Shown: positions 33,724 through 43,064, numbered from the stretch's first letter. The stretch: 64,000 nucleotides of DNA from Nocardioidaceae bacterium (GCA_030655315.1 JAURVT010000017.1:1-64000); one strand, 5' to 3'. Notes: a model not told the origin generated them from the letters alone. Program-made: numbers and translations.

Positions 33724-34820
33724 GCGGACCCCCGGCTCGGTCCCGGCAGGTCCGCCTCGACCCGCCACCCGGTCGCGGTCGGCCCCGCGGTGAGCCGCCC
33801 ACCGGCGGCCTCGGCCCGTTCGCGCATGCTGACGATGCCGAACCCGCCCCGGCCCGCGCCGGTCGCCCCCGGACCCCCGTCGTCGTCGACGGTGAGCCGG
33901 ACGTGTCCGTCGTTGACCACGAGGCACACCCGGGCACCGGCCGCGGGCGCGTGCCGGACGACGTTGGTCAGCGACTCCTGCACGACGCGGAACACCGTGA
34001 GTCCCGACGTCGCCGTGAGGGCGTCGAGGTCGCCGACCACCTCCAGCTGCACCGACCGTCCCGCCCGCCGGAACGTCTCGACCAGCTCGGGCAGCCGGCT
34101 CGCGTCGGGCAGCGGCACGGACCGCGTCGCGTGCTCGCGCAGCATCCCGACGGCCTGGCGCACCTCGGCGAGGCTCTGCCGACCCAGCCGCTCGGCCTCG
34201 GCCAGGGACGCCCGCGCCTCGTCGAGGTCGTCGTCGAGGGCGAGGCGCGCGCTCGTGATGTGGAGGGTGGAGACGGTGAGGGCGTGCCCGATGACGTCGT
34301 GCATCTCGCCCGCGATGCGGTTGCGCTCCTCGGCCCTGGCCCGGTCGGCCAGGCCCGACTGCGCCTCGCGCAGCTGGTCGACCAGGATCCGCTGACGGCG
34401 GGCGAGGACGCAGACGACGGTGGTGAACAGGGTGCCGGCGATCCACGCCCCGCCGCCGGCGTCGTCGTCGAGCGCGATCCACTGCGCGCCGAGGATCGTC
34501 ACCAGCAGCGCGGTGAACGCGGCCGCCTGCACCGTCCTGGTGCCGAGGGCGCACCAGCCCGTGACGACGCACAGCGCGAACCACCCGAGGTTGGACGACG
34601 CACCGCCGGCGACGACGGCGATGCCGCCCGCAACGACGGCGAGACCGGCGACCAGCGTCCATCCCCCGACGGACCTCCACGCGAGCACGGCGCTCACCAC
34701 GACGGCGAGCACGGCGGCACCGGCCGCCACCACCACCGGCTGCCGGGTCTGCAGGAGACCGACCAGCGCGAACAGCGCGACCGCCGACGGACCCGCGACC
34801 TGCCCCGCCCGATCGGCCAT
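33720..34820 (-). CDS. Sensor histidine kinase (HisKA_3 type)
   Basis: 366 aa. Four to six transmembrane helices within the first 150 residues, without a large extracellular domain, then a HisKA_3 dimerisation helix with the H-box AEERNRIAGEMHDVIGHALT (phospho-acceptor His) and an HATPase_c domain (FRVVQESLTNVVRHA, LTVDDDGG, GFGIVSMRERAEAAGG). The small membrane-embedded sensor implies detection of an envelope signal. Located between the regulator and the ABC exporter. Confidence 0.89.
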   Translation of the reverse strand: MADRAGQVAGPSAVALFALVGLLQTRQPVVVAAGAAVLAVVVSAVLAWRSVGGWTLVAGLAVVAGGIAVVAGGASSNLGWFALCVVTGWCALGTRTVQAAAFTALLVTILGAQWIALDDDAGGGAWIAGTLFTTVVCVLARRQRILVDQLREAQSGLADRARAEERNRIAGEMHDVIGHALTVSTLHITSARLALDDDLDEARASLAEAERLGRQSLAEVRQAVGMLREHATRSVPLPDASRLPELVETFRRAGRSVQLEVVGDLDALTATSGLTVFRVVQESLTNVVRHAPAAGARVCLVVNDGHVRLTVDDDGGPGATGAGRGGFGIVSMRERAEAAGGRLTAGPTATGWRVEADLPGPSRGSA

Positions 34821-34873
34821 GGGGGCCACCCTAGAGCGCGGGCCCCCCGGCCCGCGCCCTCTGACGCCTCGCC

Positions 34874-35647
34874 TCACAGGGCGGTGCGTCGGGCCGCCAG
34901 GGCCGACGCGGCGACGGCGATCACGACCACCACGAGCAGCGAGCCCGTCGCGTCGCCGATGCCGAGCCACGGCTCGCGGATCGCGTCGGTGACGAGCTTG
35001 AGCGGCAGCACGTCGGAGATCGAGCGCAGCACGTCGCTCATCACCGCCGGCGGCGGACCACCGACCCCGAGCAGGAACGACGGGAAGAACAGGAGCAGCC
35101 CGGTGGCCTGCGCGGCCCGCGCGGAGGGCATCACGGTGCCGAGCAGGACGCCGATGCTCACGAACGCGAGCGACCCGGCGAGGATCCCGAGGCCCACCCG
35201 GACCGGGTCCTCCACGGCCGGCACCCCGTAGACCGGTGCGGCGACGGCGAGCAGGAGCAGGCACGAGACGGCGATCGCGAGCAGGCCGGTGACGGCCTGC
35301 GCCAGGGCGAACGACCAGCGCGGGAAGCCCGACGCGGCCAGGCGCCTCAGCACGCCCCGCTCGCGGTACGACGCGATGTGCACCGGCAGCATGATCAGGC
35401 CGGTGGCGCCGATGACCACGGTGAAGTACGACGCGACGTACCACTGGGTCGGGTCGACGGGGAACGCCGCGTCGGCGTCCGTGCCGAACGATCCCCCGAT
35501 GATCAGCATCGACACGATCGGGAACGCGAGGACGAACGTCAGCGTGAGCGGGTCCCTCAGCAGCAGGCGGAGCTCGGCCGTCACCAGCCGGCGGGTCGCT
35601 GACGGGTGGGAGGAGGAGGTGGTCGGGGCGTGCACGGTAGTGGTCAT
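34874..35647 (-). CDS. ABC-2 type exporter permease
   Basis: 257 aa, six hydrophobic helices in ABC2_membrane order: RLLLRDPLTLTFVLAFPIVS, IASYRERGVLRRLAASGFPR (the cytoplasmic loop after helix 2), then LLLFFPSFLLGVGGP and a final VVVVIAVAASALAARR. ATGA overlap with the ATPase gene upstream. Together they form a DrrAB-like exporter for a drug, lipid or peptide. Confidence 0.87.
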   Translation of the reverse strand: MTTTVHAPTTSSSHPSATRRLVTAELRLLLRDPLTLTFVLAFPIVSMLIIGGSFGTDADAAFPVDPTQWYVASYFTVVIGATGLIMLPVHIASYRERGVLRRLAASGFPRWSFALAQAVTGLLAIAVSCLLLLAVAAPVYGVPAVEDPVRVGLGILAGSLAFVSIGVLLGTVMPSARAAQATGLLLFFPSFLLGVGGPPPAVMSDVLRSISDVLPLKLVTDAIREPWLGIGDATGSLLVVVVIAVAASALAARRTAL

Positions 35648-36618
35648 CGCAGGACTCCGGTGGGCGCGGGGATGGTGGGCAGGGGCTCCGGGCCGTCGAG
35701 CAGCCGCAGCAGGGCGGTCTCGAGGTCCGGGACGTCGACGCGCAGGTCGGCCGGGATGCTCCCCCGGCCGACGAGCCACGCGCCCACGTGGGCGATGCTC
35801 GACCGGTCGCCCCGCACGGTCACCTGGCCGTCCGCGCCGACCTCGACGTGGTGGACCCCGGTCAGGTCGTCCACGGCGTGGACGACGCCGGCGGGGTCGG
35901 ACGTCGTGCCGAAGCGGGTCGTGACGACGCCGCCGTGGCGGGTCACGAGCTCGGCCGGTGTGCCGGCGTCGAGCACCTGCCCCGCCCGCAGCGCGACCAC
36001 CCGGTCGCACAGGACCTCCGCCTCGTCCAGCTCGTGGGTGACCAGCAGGACCGTCGTGCCGGCGTCCCGCAGCTGCGCGACCGACGACCAGACCTCGCGC
36101 CGGGCGGCCGGGTCGAGGCCCTGCGTGAGCTCGTCGAGGATCACCAGCCGCGGCTGGTTCAGCAGGGCCAGCACGAGGAACAGCCGCTGCTGCTCGCCGC
36201 CGCTCATCGTGCCGAACGCCGAGCGCAGCTTGCCGGCCAGGCCGAACCGCTCGAGCAGGCCGTCGGCGTCGCGGGCCCGTCGGGTCGAGAACAGCGCCAC
36301 GGCCTCCCCCACCCGCAGGCGGTCGGGCAGCGACGAGCTCTGCAGCTGGCTGCCGACCAGGGGCCGCAGGCGGTCCGCGTCGCGGACGGGGTCGAGGCCG
36401 AGCACGCGGACGGTGCCCGCGTCGGGCCGACGCAGGCCCTGCACGCACTCGACGGCCGTGGTCTTGCCGGCGCCGTTGGCCCCGATGAGGCCGACGACCT
36501 CACCGGCGGAGACGTCGAGGTCGAGCCGGTCGACGGCGACCCGGCCGCCGTAGGACTTCGTCAGCCCCCGGACGGTGACGACCCGGTGGTCGTCGATGGC
36601 GGTGGTGGTGGGGTTCAT
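35644..36618 (-). CDS. ABC exporter ATPase (DrrA-like)
   Basis: 324 aa. Walker A GANGAGKTT (about 47-55), Q-loop SQLQSSSLP, signature MSGGEQQR, Walker B LVILDELTQGLD, H-loop LLVTHELDEAEVL. In Walker B the usual DEPTSGLD reads DELTQGLD, a small variation. The extra 90 residues after the core resemble the C-terminal regulatory extension of DrrA-type ATPases. First gene of an ATPase-permease-kinase-regulator series. Confidence 0.89.
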   Translation of the reverse strand: MNPTTTAIDDHRVVTVRGLTKSYGGRVAVDRLDLDVSAGEVVGLIGANGAGKTTAVECVQGLRRPDAGTVRVLGLDPVRDADRLRPLVGSQLQSSSLPDRLRVGEAVALFSTRRARDADGLLERFGLAGKLRSAFGTMSGGEQQRLFLVLALLNQPRLVILDELTQGLDPAARREVWSSVAQLRDAGTTVLLVTHELDEAEVLCDRVVALRAGQVLDAGTPAELVTRHGGVVTTRFGTTSDPAGVVHAVDDLTGVHHVEVGADGQVTVRGDRSSIAHVGAWLVGRGSIPADLRVDVPDLETALLRLLDGPEPLPTIPAPTGVLR

Positions 36619-36677
36619 GGATCCCAGCCTCGTCGCCCGGCCGTCCCCGCACATCGGCCCGCGGGCAGAGATCCGGG

Positions 36678-36693
36678 TCGGCCCAGGGGCCGA
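36678..36693. terminator. Short hairpin between SDR gene and ABC operon
   Basis: TCGGCCC-AG-GGGCCGA, a perfect 7-bp stem with a 2-nt centre, in the 80-bp gap between the SDR stop (36699) and the ABC ATPase start (36618). Confidence 0.4.
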
Positions 36694-36698
36694 GCCGG

Positions 36699-37493
36699 TC
36701 AGGCCGTGCGAGCCGCGGTGATGCCTCCGTCGACGGGGATGACGGCGCCGTGGACGTAGGCGGCGTCGTCCGAGACGACCCACGCCACGGCGGCGGCGAC
36801 CTCGTCCGGCGTGCCGGGACGTCCGGCGGGGGTGCCGGCGGTCATCGCCGTGACGACGTCGTCGGCGCCGTCGTTGACCGGGGTGCGGGTCGCGCCGGGC
36901 GCGACGGTGTTGACCCGCACGCCCGACGGGCCGAACTCGGCCGCCCAGCTGCGGGCCAGCTGCGCCTCGGCCGCCTTGGTGGCGGAGTAGAAGCCGACGA
37001 ACGGGTGCCCGACGGTCGCCATCCAGGAGCCGATGACGACGATCGAGGCATGGCCGTGGTCGACCATCCCGGGAGCGAGGGCCGCGGTGAGGACGTGCGG
37101 CGCCCGGACGTTCACGGCGAAGGTCGCCTGGAGGTCGTCGTCGGTGAGGGCGAGGGTGTCGACGGCCGGGCAGAGGGCGGCGTTGTGCACCAGGAGGTCG
37201 ACCGGGCCGCCGAGAGCGTCGACCCACGCGCGGGCGGTGTCGCGCAGCTCGTCGGGCGCGGCGGTGAGGTCGGCGGCCACGAAGACCGCCGCGCCCCCGG
37301 CACGCTCGATCTCGGCGACGACCGACCCGCCCCGGGCGGCGTCGCGTCCGGTCACGACCACGTGGGCGCCGCGCGACGCGAGGAGCCGCGCGGTGGCGGC
37401 CCCGATCCCGCTGGTGGAGCCGGTGACGACGGCGCGACGGCCCGCGAGGGGCGAGGTGACGGAGGAGGGCTGGGTGGTGGTCGATGAGGTCAT
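36699..37493 (-). CDS. Classical short-chain dehydrogenase/reductase
   Basis: 264 aa. Cofactor motif TGSTSGIGAATARLLASRGA (TGxxxGIG), NAA-like VHNAALCP, catalytic Ser in VVIGSWM, and YSATKAAEAQLARSWAAEFG with YxxxK. The ending GAVIPVDGG is usual for the family. NAD(P)-dependent oxidoreductase of unknown substrate. Divergent from an XRE regulator that probably controls it through the dyad at 37541. Confidence 0.87.
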   Translation of the reverse strand: MTSSTTTQPSSVTSPLAGRRAVVTGSTSGIGAATARLLASRGAHVVVTGRDAARGGSVVAEIERAGGAAVFVAADLTAAPDELRDTARAWVDALGGPVDLLVHNAALCPAVDTLALTDDDLQATFAVNVRAPHVLTAALAPGMVDHGHASIVVIGSWMATVGHPFVGFYSATKAAEAQLARSWAAEFGPSGVRVNTVAPGATRTPVNDGADDVVTAMTAGTPAGRPGTPDEVAAAVAWVVSDDAAYVHGAVIPVDGGITAARTA

Positions 37494-37540
37494 GGACCCA
37501 GTCCACCCGCCGCCGGGCCGCCGCACCAGGGCAGGCCCTG

Positions 37541-37561
37541 CCTGGTCACGGCATGACCAGG
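37541..37561. promoter_or_regulatory. Operator between SDR and XRE genes
   Basis: CCTGGTCA-N5-TGACCAGG, a perfect 8-bp-arm palindrome in the 100-bp divergent gap. It ends 21 nt before the TACGAT -10 (37582-37587) of the XRE gene, covering its -35 region. Confidence 0.65.
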
Positions 37562-37593
37562 TGCACCGTCGGCGGCGTCCCTACGATGGACCC

Positions 37594-38496
37594 GTGCCCG
37601 TCGACCGTTCCGCCCTGGGGGCGTTCCTGCGCTCGCGACGCGACCGGCTGACCCCGGCCCAGGCCGGGATCGCCCCGTTCCCCGGACCGCGGCGCGTGCC
37701 CGGTCTGCGCAAGGAGGAGCTCGCCGTCCTCGCCGGCCTCAGCCCCGACCACTACAGCCGCCTCGAGCAGGGGCGGCAGTCGACGGTGGGCGACGACGTC
37801 GTGGAGGCACTGGCGCGGGCACTGCGTCTCGACGAGGTCGAGCGCGCCCACCTGAGCGACCTCGCGGCCCCCGTGCGACGTCGCCCCGAGGCCTGGGGCG
37901 TCGCCCAGCGTCCCGAGGCGGCCCTGCTGCGGATGATGTCGACGCTCGACCACGTGCCGGCCCTCGTGCTCGGTCGCCACACGCGGATCCTGGCCTGCAA
38001 CGACCTGCTGCGGTCGGTGCTCGGGGCCGAGGTGACCACCGGGTCGCTGCTGGTGCGGTGGCTCTTCCTGGACCCCCGGGCGCGGGAGCGCATCGTGAAC
38101 TGGGCCGACTACGCGATGCCCGCGGTCGGGGCGCTGCGCTACGAGGTGGGGCGCCACCCCGGCGACCGCCACCTCGCCGCGCTCGTCACCGAGCTGCGGA
38201 CCGCGGACGACGACGTCGCGCGCTGGTGGGAGGCGCACGGCGTCACCGACCAGACGTCGGTGCCCAAGCTGATCGACCACCCCGTCGTCGGCCGGCTCCG
38301 CTTCGGCATCGAGATGCTGACCACGCCGCACGACGCCGAGCAGCGCCTGGTCGTCTACACGGTCGAGCCGGCCTCGGCGACGGAGCAGGCGCTCCCGCTG
38401 CTGCACTCCTGGGGATCGGTCGGTGCGCCGCACGACGCGGAGCAGGCCGGTGACGGGGTCAGCCCGGCGTCAGCTCCTGGGCGAGCATCACGATGA
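37594..38496 (+). CDS. XRE regulator with MmyB-like ligand domain
   Basis: 300 aa. N-terminal HTH_31 (FLRSRRDRLTPAQAGI, RVPGLRKEELAVLAGLSPDH, YSRLEQGRQSTVGDD), then the MmyB-like PAS-related domain (VPALVLGRHTRILACNDLLR, GSLLVRWLFLDPRARERI). MmyB-like domains bind hydrophobic molecules such as fatty acids. GTG at 37594 with TACGAT 6 nt upstream indicates a leaderless transcript. Divergent from the SDR; the 3' end overlaps the converging VOC gene by 38 bp. Confidence 0.86.
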   Translation: MPVDRSALGAFLRSRRDRLTPAQAGIAPFPGPRRVPGLRKEELAVLAGLSPDHYSRLEQGRQSTVGDDVVEALARALRLDEVERAHLSDLAAPVRRRPEAWGVAQRPEAALLRMMSTLDHVPALVLGRHTRILACNDLLRSVLGAEVTTGSLLVRWLFLDPRARERIVNWADYAMPAVGALRYEVGRHPGDRHLAALVTELRTADDDVARWWEAHGVTDQTSVPKLIDHPVVGRLRFGIEMLTTPHDAEQRLVVYTVEPASATEQALPLLHSWGSVGAPHDAEQAGDGVSPASAPGRASR

Positions 38497-38896
38497 TGCC
38501 GCTGGGGCCCCGGAGGTAGGTCAGCCGGTAGACGTCCTCGTAGGTCGCGACACCGCGCAGGGGGTGGCAGCCGTGCCGCGCGGCGATCTCCAGCGCCGCG
38601 TCGAGGTCGTCGACGGAGAACGCGACGCGGTGCATGCCGATCTCGTTCGGTCGGGTCGGCGTGGTCTCGATGGCCTCGGGGTGGAGGTATTCGAAGAGCT
38701 CGAGGCGGCCCGCGCCGTCAGGCGTCTGCAGCATGGCGATCCGGGCGTGGTTGCCGTCGAGCCCGACCGCGGTGTCGGTCCAGTCGCCGCTCACGGTGTC
38801 ACGGCCGAGGAGGGTCAGGCCCAGATCGGTGAAGAACGCGATGGTCGCGTCGAGGTCGCGGACGGCGATCCCAACGTTCTCGAGCTTGATGGCCAT
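38459..38896 (-). CDS. VOC-superfamily (glyoxalase fold) protein
   Basis: 145 aa, two VOC modules: ENVGIAVRDLDATIAFFTDL at the start and HRVAFSVDDLDAALEIAARHG in the second half, ending YLRGPSGIIVMLAQEL. The first metal position, usually His, is Gly (NVGIAV) while the second-half His is kept, so metal binding may be incomplete. Possible bleomycin-resistance or glyoxalase-like binding protein; function not assigned. Stands alone. Confidence 0.78.
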   Translation of the reverse strand: MAIKLENVGIAVRDLDATIAFFTDLGLTLLGRDTVSGDWTDTAVGLDGNHARIAMLQTPDGAGRLELFEYLHPEAIETTPTRPNEIGMHRVAFSVDDLDAALEIAARHGCHPLRGVATYEDVYRLTYLRGPSGIIVMLAQELTPG

Positions 38897-38927
38897 CTGG
38901 TCACGCTACCGAGTCCGGTGACGGCCG

Positions 38928-39485
38928 TCACGTGCCGTCGGCGTCGTCGACCAGCCGGCAGGGGCCGACGGGGCCGTCGGCGATGCCGATCGAGCCCGCA
39001 GACCCGTCGCGGGTCAGGGCGGCCGTGATGACGAGGGTCCTGCCCCCGGCTACGTCTCGGCGGTCCAGCGTCACCGTGATGCCGTCGCCGCCCAGGGTGT
39101 AGACGGACCGGCTGCGGTAGGAGAGGTCGACCGGCGCCTCCCGGTAGCGCCCGGGCGCGCACTTCTGCTGCCGACCGAGGTACTGGACGTCCGCGGCGAC
39201 GCCCTGCTCCTCGAGCGCGCGCTCGAGCCCCGCCGCGTCCTCGAGCCGGTTGACCTCGACCTCGACGATTCCCCCGGGCCTCGCGTCGACGGCGAAGGCG
39301 GGGGTCGTGGACAGCGAGACGACGGCGACGGCGCCGCAGACGACCGCCACGGTCGCCGCGGCGACGCCCTGGGGCCAGTGGACCGGCCGCCACCGTCGTC
39401 GTCGGTCGACGGGACGGCCGACCTGCACGGTGGCGCGCAGCTCGTGGAGCAGCTGGGTCTCGAACGTGTCGAGGGGTGGGGTCAT
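38928..39485 (-). CDS. Single-pass membrane protein coupled to the ECF sigma factor
   Basis: 185 aa. A short basic cytoplasmic head (about 1-45: FETQLLHELRATVQVG, RRRRWRPVHW), one transmembrane helix (about 47-68: GVAAATVAVVCGAVAVVSL) and an outside domain with two cysteines (KCAPGRY, PCRLVDD) that could form a disulphide. ATGA overlap with the sigma factor gene suggests a sigma-regulating partner. The head is too short for a standard ZAS anti-sigma domain and has no HxxxCxxC motif, so an anti-sigma role is a guess from context. Confidence 0.66.
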   Translation of the reverse strand: MTPPLDTFETQLLHELRATVQVGRPVDRRRRWRPVHWPQGVAAATVAVVCGAVAVVSLSTTPAFAVDARPGGIVEVEVNRLEDAAGLERALEEQGVAADVQYLGRQQKCAPGRYREAPVDLSYRSRSVYTLGGDGITVTLDRRDVAGGRTLVITAALTRDGSAGSIGIADGPVGPCRLVDDADGT

Positions 39486-40057
39486 CGGCTGGGCCTTCCG
39501 TTCGCCTCGAGGGAGGTCGTCGACCCGGTGTGGAGGCCGAGCGCCTTCTGCGCCCGGTGCAGGCGGACGCGGGCGGCACCGGGTCTGATGTGGAGCACCG
39601 CCGCCGCCTCGGCGACGCTCAGCTGGTCGAGGACGACGAGCTCGAACACGGCGCGCGGACCGGGCGTCAGCGCCTCGAGACGCCGGTACAGACCCCGTGC
39701 CTCCTGCTCGGCGTCGATCCTCGCCGTCGCGTTCTCGATCGCGTCCGGCTGCAGCTCGCGTCGTCCACCGGCCCGGTCGACCGCACGGGCGCGCCTCGCC
39801 CGCTGCCGGTGCTCCATCAGGACCGTGTGGCGGGCGATCCCGAAGATCCATCCACGGGCCGAGCCGCTGGACGGGTCGAACCGCGACGCCGCGCCGATGG
39901 CGGCCAGGAACGTGTCGGCGACGAGGTCGGCAGCCGTGTGGGGGTCGTCGACGCGGCGTGCCACGAACCGCTGCACGGCCGGCAGGTGCTCGCGGTAGAA
40001 GGTCTCCAACGCGTCCGGGTCGGTCCCGATCCGTCGCACGTCGCTCGAGGCAGTCAC
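39482..40057 (-). CDS. ECF-type RNA polymerase sigma factor
   Basis: 191 aa. Sigma region 2 (VQRFVARRVDDPHTAADLVA, GWIFGIARHTVLMEHRQR) and region 4 (ALTPGPRAVFELVVLDQLSV, EAAAVLHIRPGAARVRLHRA). Co-transcribed with a membrane protein whose start overlaps its stop. TGTAACG on the minus strand (40092-40086), about 30 nt before the start, resembles the -35 of some ECF promoters and could mean autoregulation, but no convincing -10 follows. Confidence 0.88.
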   Translation of the reverse strand: MTASSDVRRIGTDPDALETFYREHLPAVQRFVARRVDDPHTAADLVADTFLAAIGAASRFDPSSGSARGWIFGIARHTVLMEHRQRARRARAVDRAGGRRELQPDAIENATARIDAEQEARGLYRRLEALTPGPRAVFELVVLDQLSVAEAAAVLHIRPGAARVRLHRAQKALGLHTGSTTSLEANGRPSR

Positions 40058-40130
40058 ACCCGTACTTTGCCGACGGTGGGCCGGGCGTTACATCGACGCG
40101 GCACCGATGCTCCTCGGGGCGACCGGGTTC

Positions 40131-41765
40131 TCAGCCCGGTGCGACGAGCCCGAGCTCGGCGGTCGACGTCTCGCGCATGGCGACCTTGCGGATCTTGCCG
40201 GTGACCGTCATGGGGAACTCGTCCACGACCCGCACGTACCGCGGGATCTTGAAGTGGGCGAGCCTGCCGTCGCAGTACGCCCGCACCGCGGCCGCGTCGA
40301 GGGGCTCCGCGCCCGCCTTCATCCGGATCCAGGCGCAGAGCTCCTCGCCGTACCGCGGGTCGGGGACGCCGATCACCTGGACGTCCTCGATGTCGGGGTG
40401 GGCGTAGAGGAAGTCCTCGACCTCGCGCGGGTAGACGTTCTCGCCGCCGCGGATCACCATGTCCTTGATCCGGCCGACGACGTTGCAGTACCCGTCGTCG
40501 CGCATCTCGGCGAGGTCGCCGGTGTGCATCCAGCCGTCGGCGTCGATCGCCTCGGCGGTCTTCTCCGGGTCGTCCCAGTAGCCGAGCATCACCGAGTAGC
40601 CCCGGGTGCAGAACTCGCCCGCCTGGCCCCGCTCGACCGTCTCCCCGGTGACCGGGTCGACGATCTTGATCTCCAGGTGCGGGTGCACGCGGCCGATCGA
40701 CGCGGTGCGGCGCTCGAGGTCGTCGTCGCTGCGGGTCTGGCACGCGACGGGCGAGGTCTCGGTCATGCCGAAGGCGATGGACACCTCGGCCATCCCCATG
40801 TCCTCGATGCACCGCTTCATCACCTCGACCGGGCACACCGAGCCCGCCATGATCCCGGTACGCAGGCTCGACAGGTCGTGCTCGGCGAACGTCGGGTGGT
40901 TCTGCATGGCGATGAACATCGTGGGCACCCCGTAGACGCCCGTGCACCTCTCGGCGGCGATGGTCCGCAGCGTCGCCTCGGCGTCGAACCCGGGCGCGGG
41001 GATCACCATGGTGGTGCCGTGCGAGGTGCATCCGAGGTTCGCCATCACCATGCCGAAGCAGTGGTAGAAGGGCACCGGGATGCACAGCCGGTCGTCGGGG
41101 CCGAGGTTGATCAGCTCGGTGGTGAAGTAGCCGTTGTTGAGGATGTTGCGGTGGCTCAGGGTCGCGCCCTTGGGACGGCCCGTGGTGCCGGAGGTGTACT
41201 GGATGTTGATCGCGTCGTCGGGTGCGAGCGTGGCCAGGCGCTCGGCCACCGCGCCGGCGGCGACGGCCGTGCCCTCCTCGGCCAGCGCGGACCAGTCGTC
41301 GGTGTCGACCAGGACGACCCGCTCGAGCGCCCCGCACTGGTCGCGGGTCTCGGCGATCATCGCGGCGTAGTCGCTTGTCTTGAAGCTGCTGGCCGCGAAC
41401 AGCACGCGCATGCCGGACTGGTTGGCCGCGTAGACGAACTCGTGCGTCCGGTAGGCCGGGTTGACGTTGACGAGGACGGCGCCGATCTTGGCCGTCGCGT
41501 ACTGGACCACCGTCCACTCGGCGCAGTTGGGCGCCCAGATGCCCACCCGGTCGCCCGTGGCGATGCCGTGCGCGAGGAGCCCGCGCGCCAGGGCGTCGAC
41601 GTCGGCGTCGAGCTCGGCCCACGTCCAGCGCCGACCACTGGCCACCTCGACGAGCGCCTCACCGTCCGCGTGGGCGGCCACGGTGCGCTCGAAGTTGGCC
41701 CCGATGGTCTCCTCGAGGAGCGGCGTGTCACCGGGGTCGCTGTCCTGGGCGGCGAGGGTGCTCAT
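40131..41765 (-). CDS. Acyl-CoA synthetase (AMP-forming, FadD-like)
   Basis: 544 aa. Motifs of the ANL superfamily: P-loop YTSGTTGRPKGATLSHRN (about 190-207), VPFYHCFGMVMANL, AFGMTETSPVACQT (adenine binding), DGWMHTGDLAEMRDDGY, GRIKDMVIRGGENVYPREVE and the catalytic lysine of TGKIRKVAMRE. Length and sequence fit medium- or long-chain fatty-acyl-CoA ligases. Activates a carboxylic acid to AMP ester then CoA thioester. Monocistronic, minus strand. Confidence 0.89.
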   Translation of the reverse strand: MSTLAAQDSDPGDTPLLEETIGANFERTVAAHADGEALVEVASGRRWTWAELDADVDALARGLLAHGIATGDRVGIWAPNCAEWTVVQYATAKIGAVLVNVNPAYRTHEFVYAANQSGMRVLFAASSFKTSDYAAMIAETRDQCGALERVVLVDTDDWSALAEEGTAVAAGAVAERLATLAPDDAINIQYTSGTTGRPKGATLSHRNILNNGYFTTELINLGPDDRLCIPVPFYHCFGMVMANLGCTSHGTTMVIPAPGFDAEATLRTIAAERCTGVYGVPTMFIAMQNHPTFAEHDLSSLRTGIMAGSVCPVEVMKRCIEDMGMAEVSIAFGMTETSPVACQTRSDDDLERRTASIGRVHPHLEIKIVDPVTGETVERGQAGEFCTRGYSVMLGYWDDPEKTAEAIDADGWMHTGDLAEMRDDGYCNVVGRIKDMVIRGGENVYPREVEDFLYAHPDIEDVQVIGVPDPRYGEELCAWIRMKAGAEPLDAAAVRAYCDGRLAHFKIPRYVRVVDEFPMTVTGKIRKVAMRETSTAELGLVAPG

Positions 41766-41822
41766 GACCGAACCCTAGAGCCCACGTGACGTGGAGCACA
41801 CCTGCGTCCGGCGGCGGGCGCG

Positions 41823-43064
41823 TCAGGGCGCGCTCGTCAGCCGGAGCGCGAGCAGGGAGGCCGCCGCGAGGGCGAGGACGACCAGCGCCATCGGGACGGC
41901 GGTCCCTGCACCACCGAGCCCGGCGACGGGTGCGACGACGCCGGCCGCCGTCCACTGCAGGAAGCCGATGACGGCGGACCCGGTGCCGGGGTGCTCGGGC
42001 ACCTCGCCCGAGGCCATCGCACCGGCATTGGGACCGACGAGCCCCTGTGCCGACATCAGCACCAGGAAGCCGACCAGGGCGAGCCCGAGCGGCATGTCGA
42101 GCCAGAGGGCACCCACGAGGAGCAGCACGCCGGCCGCCGACGTCGCCACGAGGCCCGCCGCGATCACCCGACGGGTCGGGACCCGCCCGGCGAGCCGTGC
42201 GGCCACCAGCGTGGCGACCGTCAGGCCGAGAGCGTTGACGGCGAAGTCGACCGCGTACCAGCCCGGCGACAGGCCGTTCATCGACTGCAGCACGAAGGCG
42301 GAGGTCGCGACGTAGGCGAAGGTGATGCCCATCGAGGACGCCACCACCACCAGGTACCCCCGGAAGGACCGCCGCCGCAGCACCTGGCCCACCGGCCCGA
42401 GCAGGGACGCCAGGCCACCGCCGTGCCGGCGCCCTGCAGGCAGGGACTCGTCGAGCGTGAGCGCGACCGACGCGACCATGACGACGCTCCAGGCGGCCAG
42501 CAGCCAGAACGACACCCGCCAGTCCGAGAGCGTGAGGACCAGGGCGCCGACGAGCGGGCCGACGATCGGCGCGACCCCGGCCACGCCCTGGACGAGATTG
42601 AGCCCACCGACCAGTCGCGGACCCGACGCGAGGTCGACGACGACCGACCGGGCGATCACCATCGCCCAGCCTCCGGCGAGGCCCTGGACGAGACGGGCGA
42701 CCATCATCAGGGTGATGCCGGGGGTGGTCGCGCACACCACCGACGCCAGCGTCATCACCACCAGCGCCACGAGCAGGGGGCGGCGTCGGCCCAGGCGGTC
42801 CGAGACCGGACCGCCGACGAGCTGGCCGAGGGCCATCCCCACGAAGAACGTGGTCAGCGTCAGCTGCACCTGCGTGGCCCCGACCCCCAGCTCGTCCGCG
42901 ACCAGGGGGAACGCCGGGACGTACATGTCGGTCGCCAGCGGCGCGATCATGGTCAGGAGCGTCACGTTCACGAGCACGACGACGGGCAGCCCCGTGCCAG
43001 GTGCCGCGTCGCCCGGGGTGCGGTCGCGTGCGGGACGCGGCCCCGTCGCTCCGGTGGTGCTCAT
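41823..43064 (-). CDS. MFS exporter of the Bcr/CflA (DHA1) type
   Basis: 413 aa, 12 TM segments. TMIAPLATDMYVPAFPLVAD is the DHA1 Bcr/CflA signature (D in helix 1), GGPVSDRLGRRRPLLVAL is motif A, and GPLVGALVLTLSDWRVSFWL lies in the middle. Homologues expel bicyclomycin, chloramphenicol or similar drugs. ATG at 43064 with AAGGAG 5 nt upstream; an upstream ATG would run through the operator. Divergent from an XRE/MmyB-like regulator. Confidence 0.88.
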   Translation of the reverse strand: MSTTGATGPRPARDRTPGDAAPGTGLPVVVLVNVTLLTMIAPLATDMYVPAFPLVADELGVGATQVQLTLTTFFVGMALGQLVGGPVSDRLGRRRPLLVALVVMTLASVVCATTPGITLMMVARLVQGLAGGWAMVIARSVVVDLASGPRLVGGLNLVQGVAGVAPIVGPLVGALVLTLSDWRVSFWLLAAWSVVMVASVALTLDESLPAGRRHGGGLASLLGPVGQVLRRRSFRGYLVVVASSMGITFAYVATSAFVLQSMNGLSPGWYAVDFAVNALGLTVATLVAARLAGRVPTRRVIAAGLVATSAAGVLLLVGALWLDMPLGLALVGFLVLMSAQGLVGPNAGAMASGEVPEHPGTGSAVIGFLQWTAAGVVAPVAGLGGAGTAVPMALVVLALAAASLLALRLTSAP

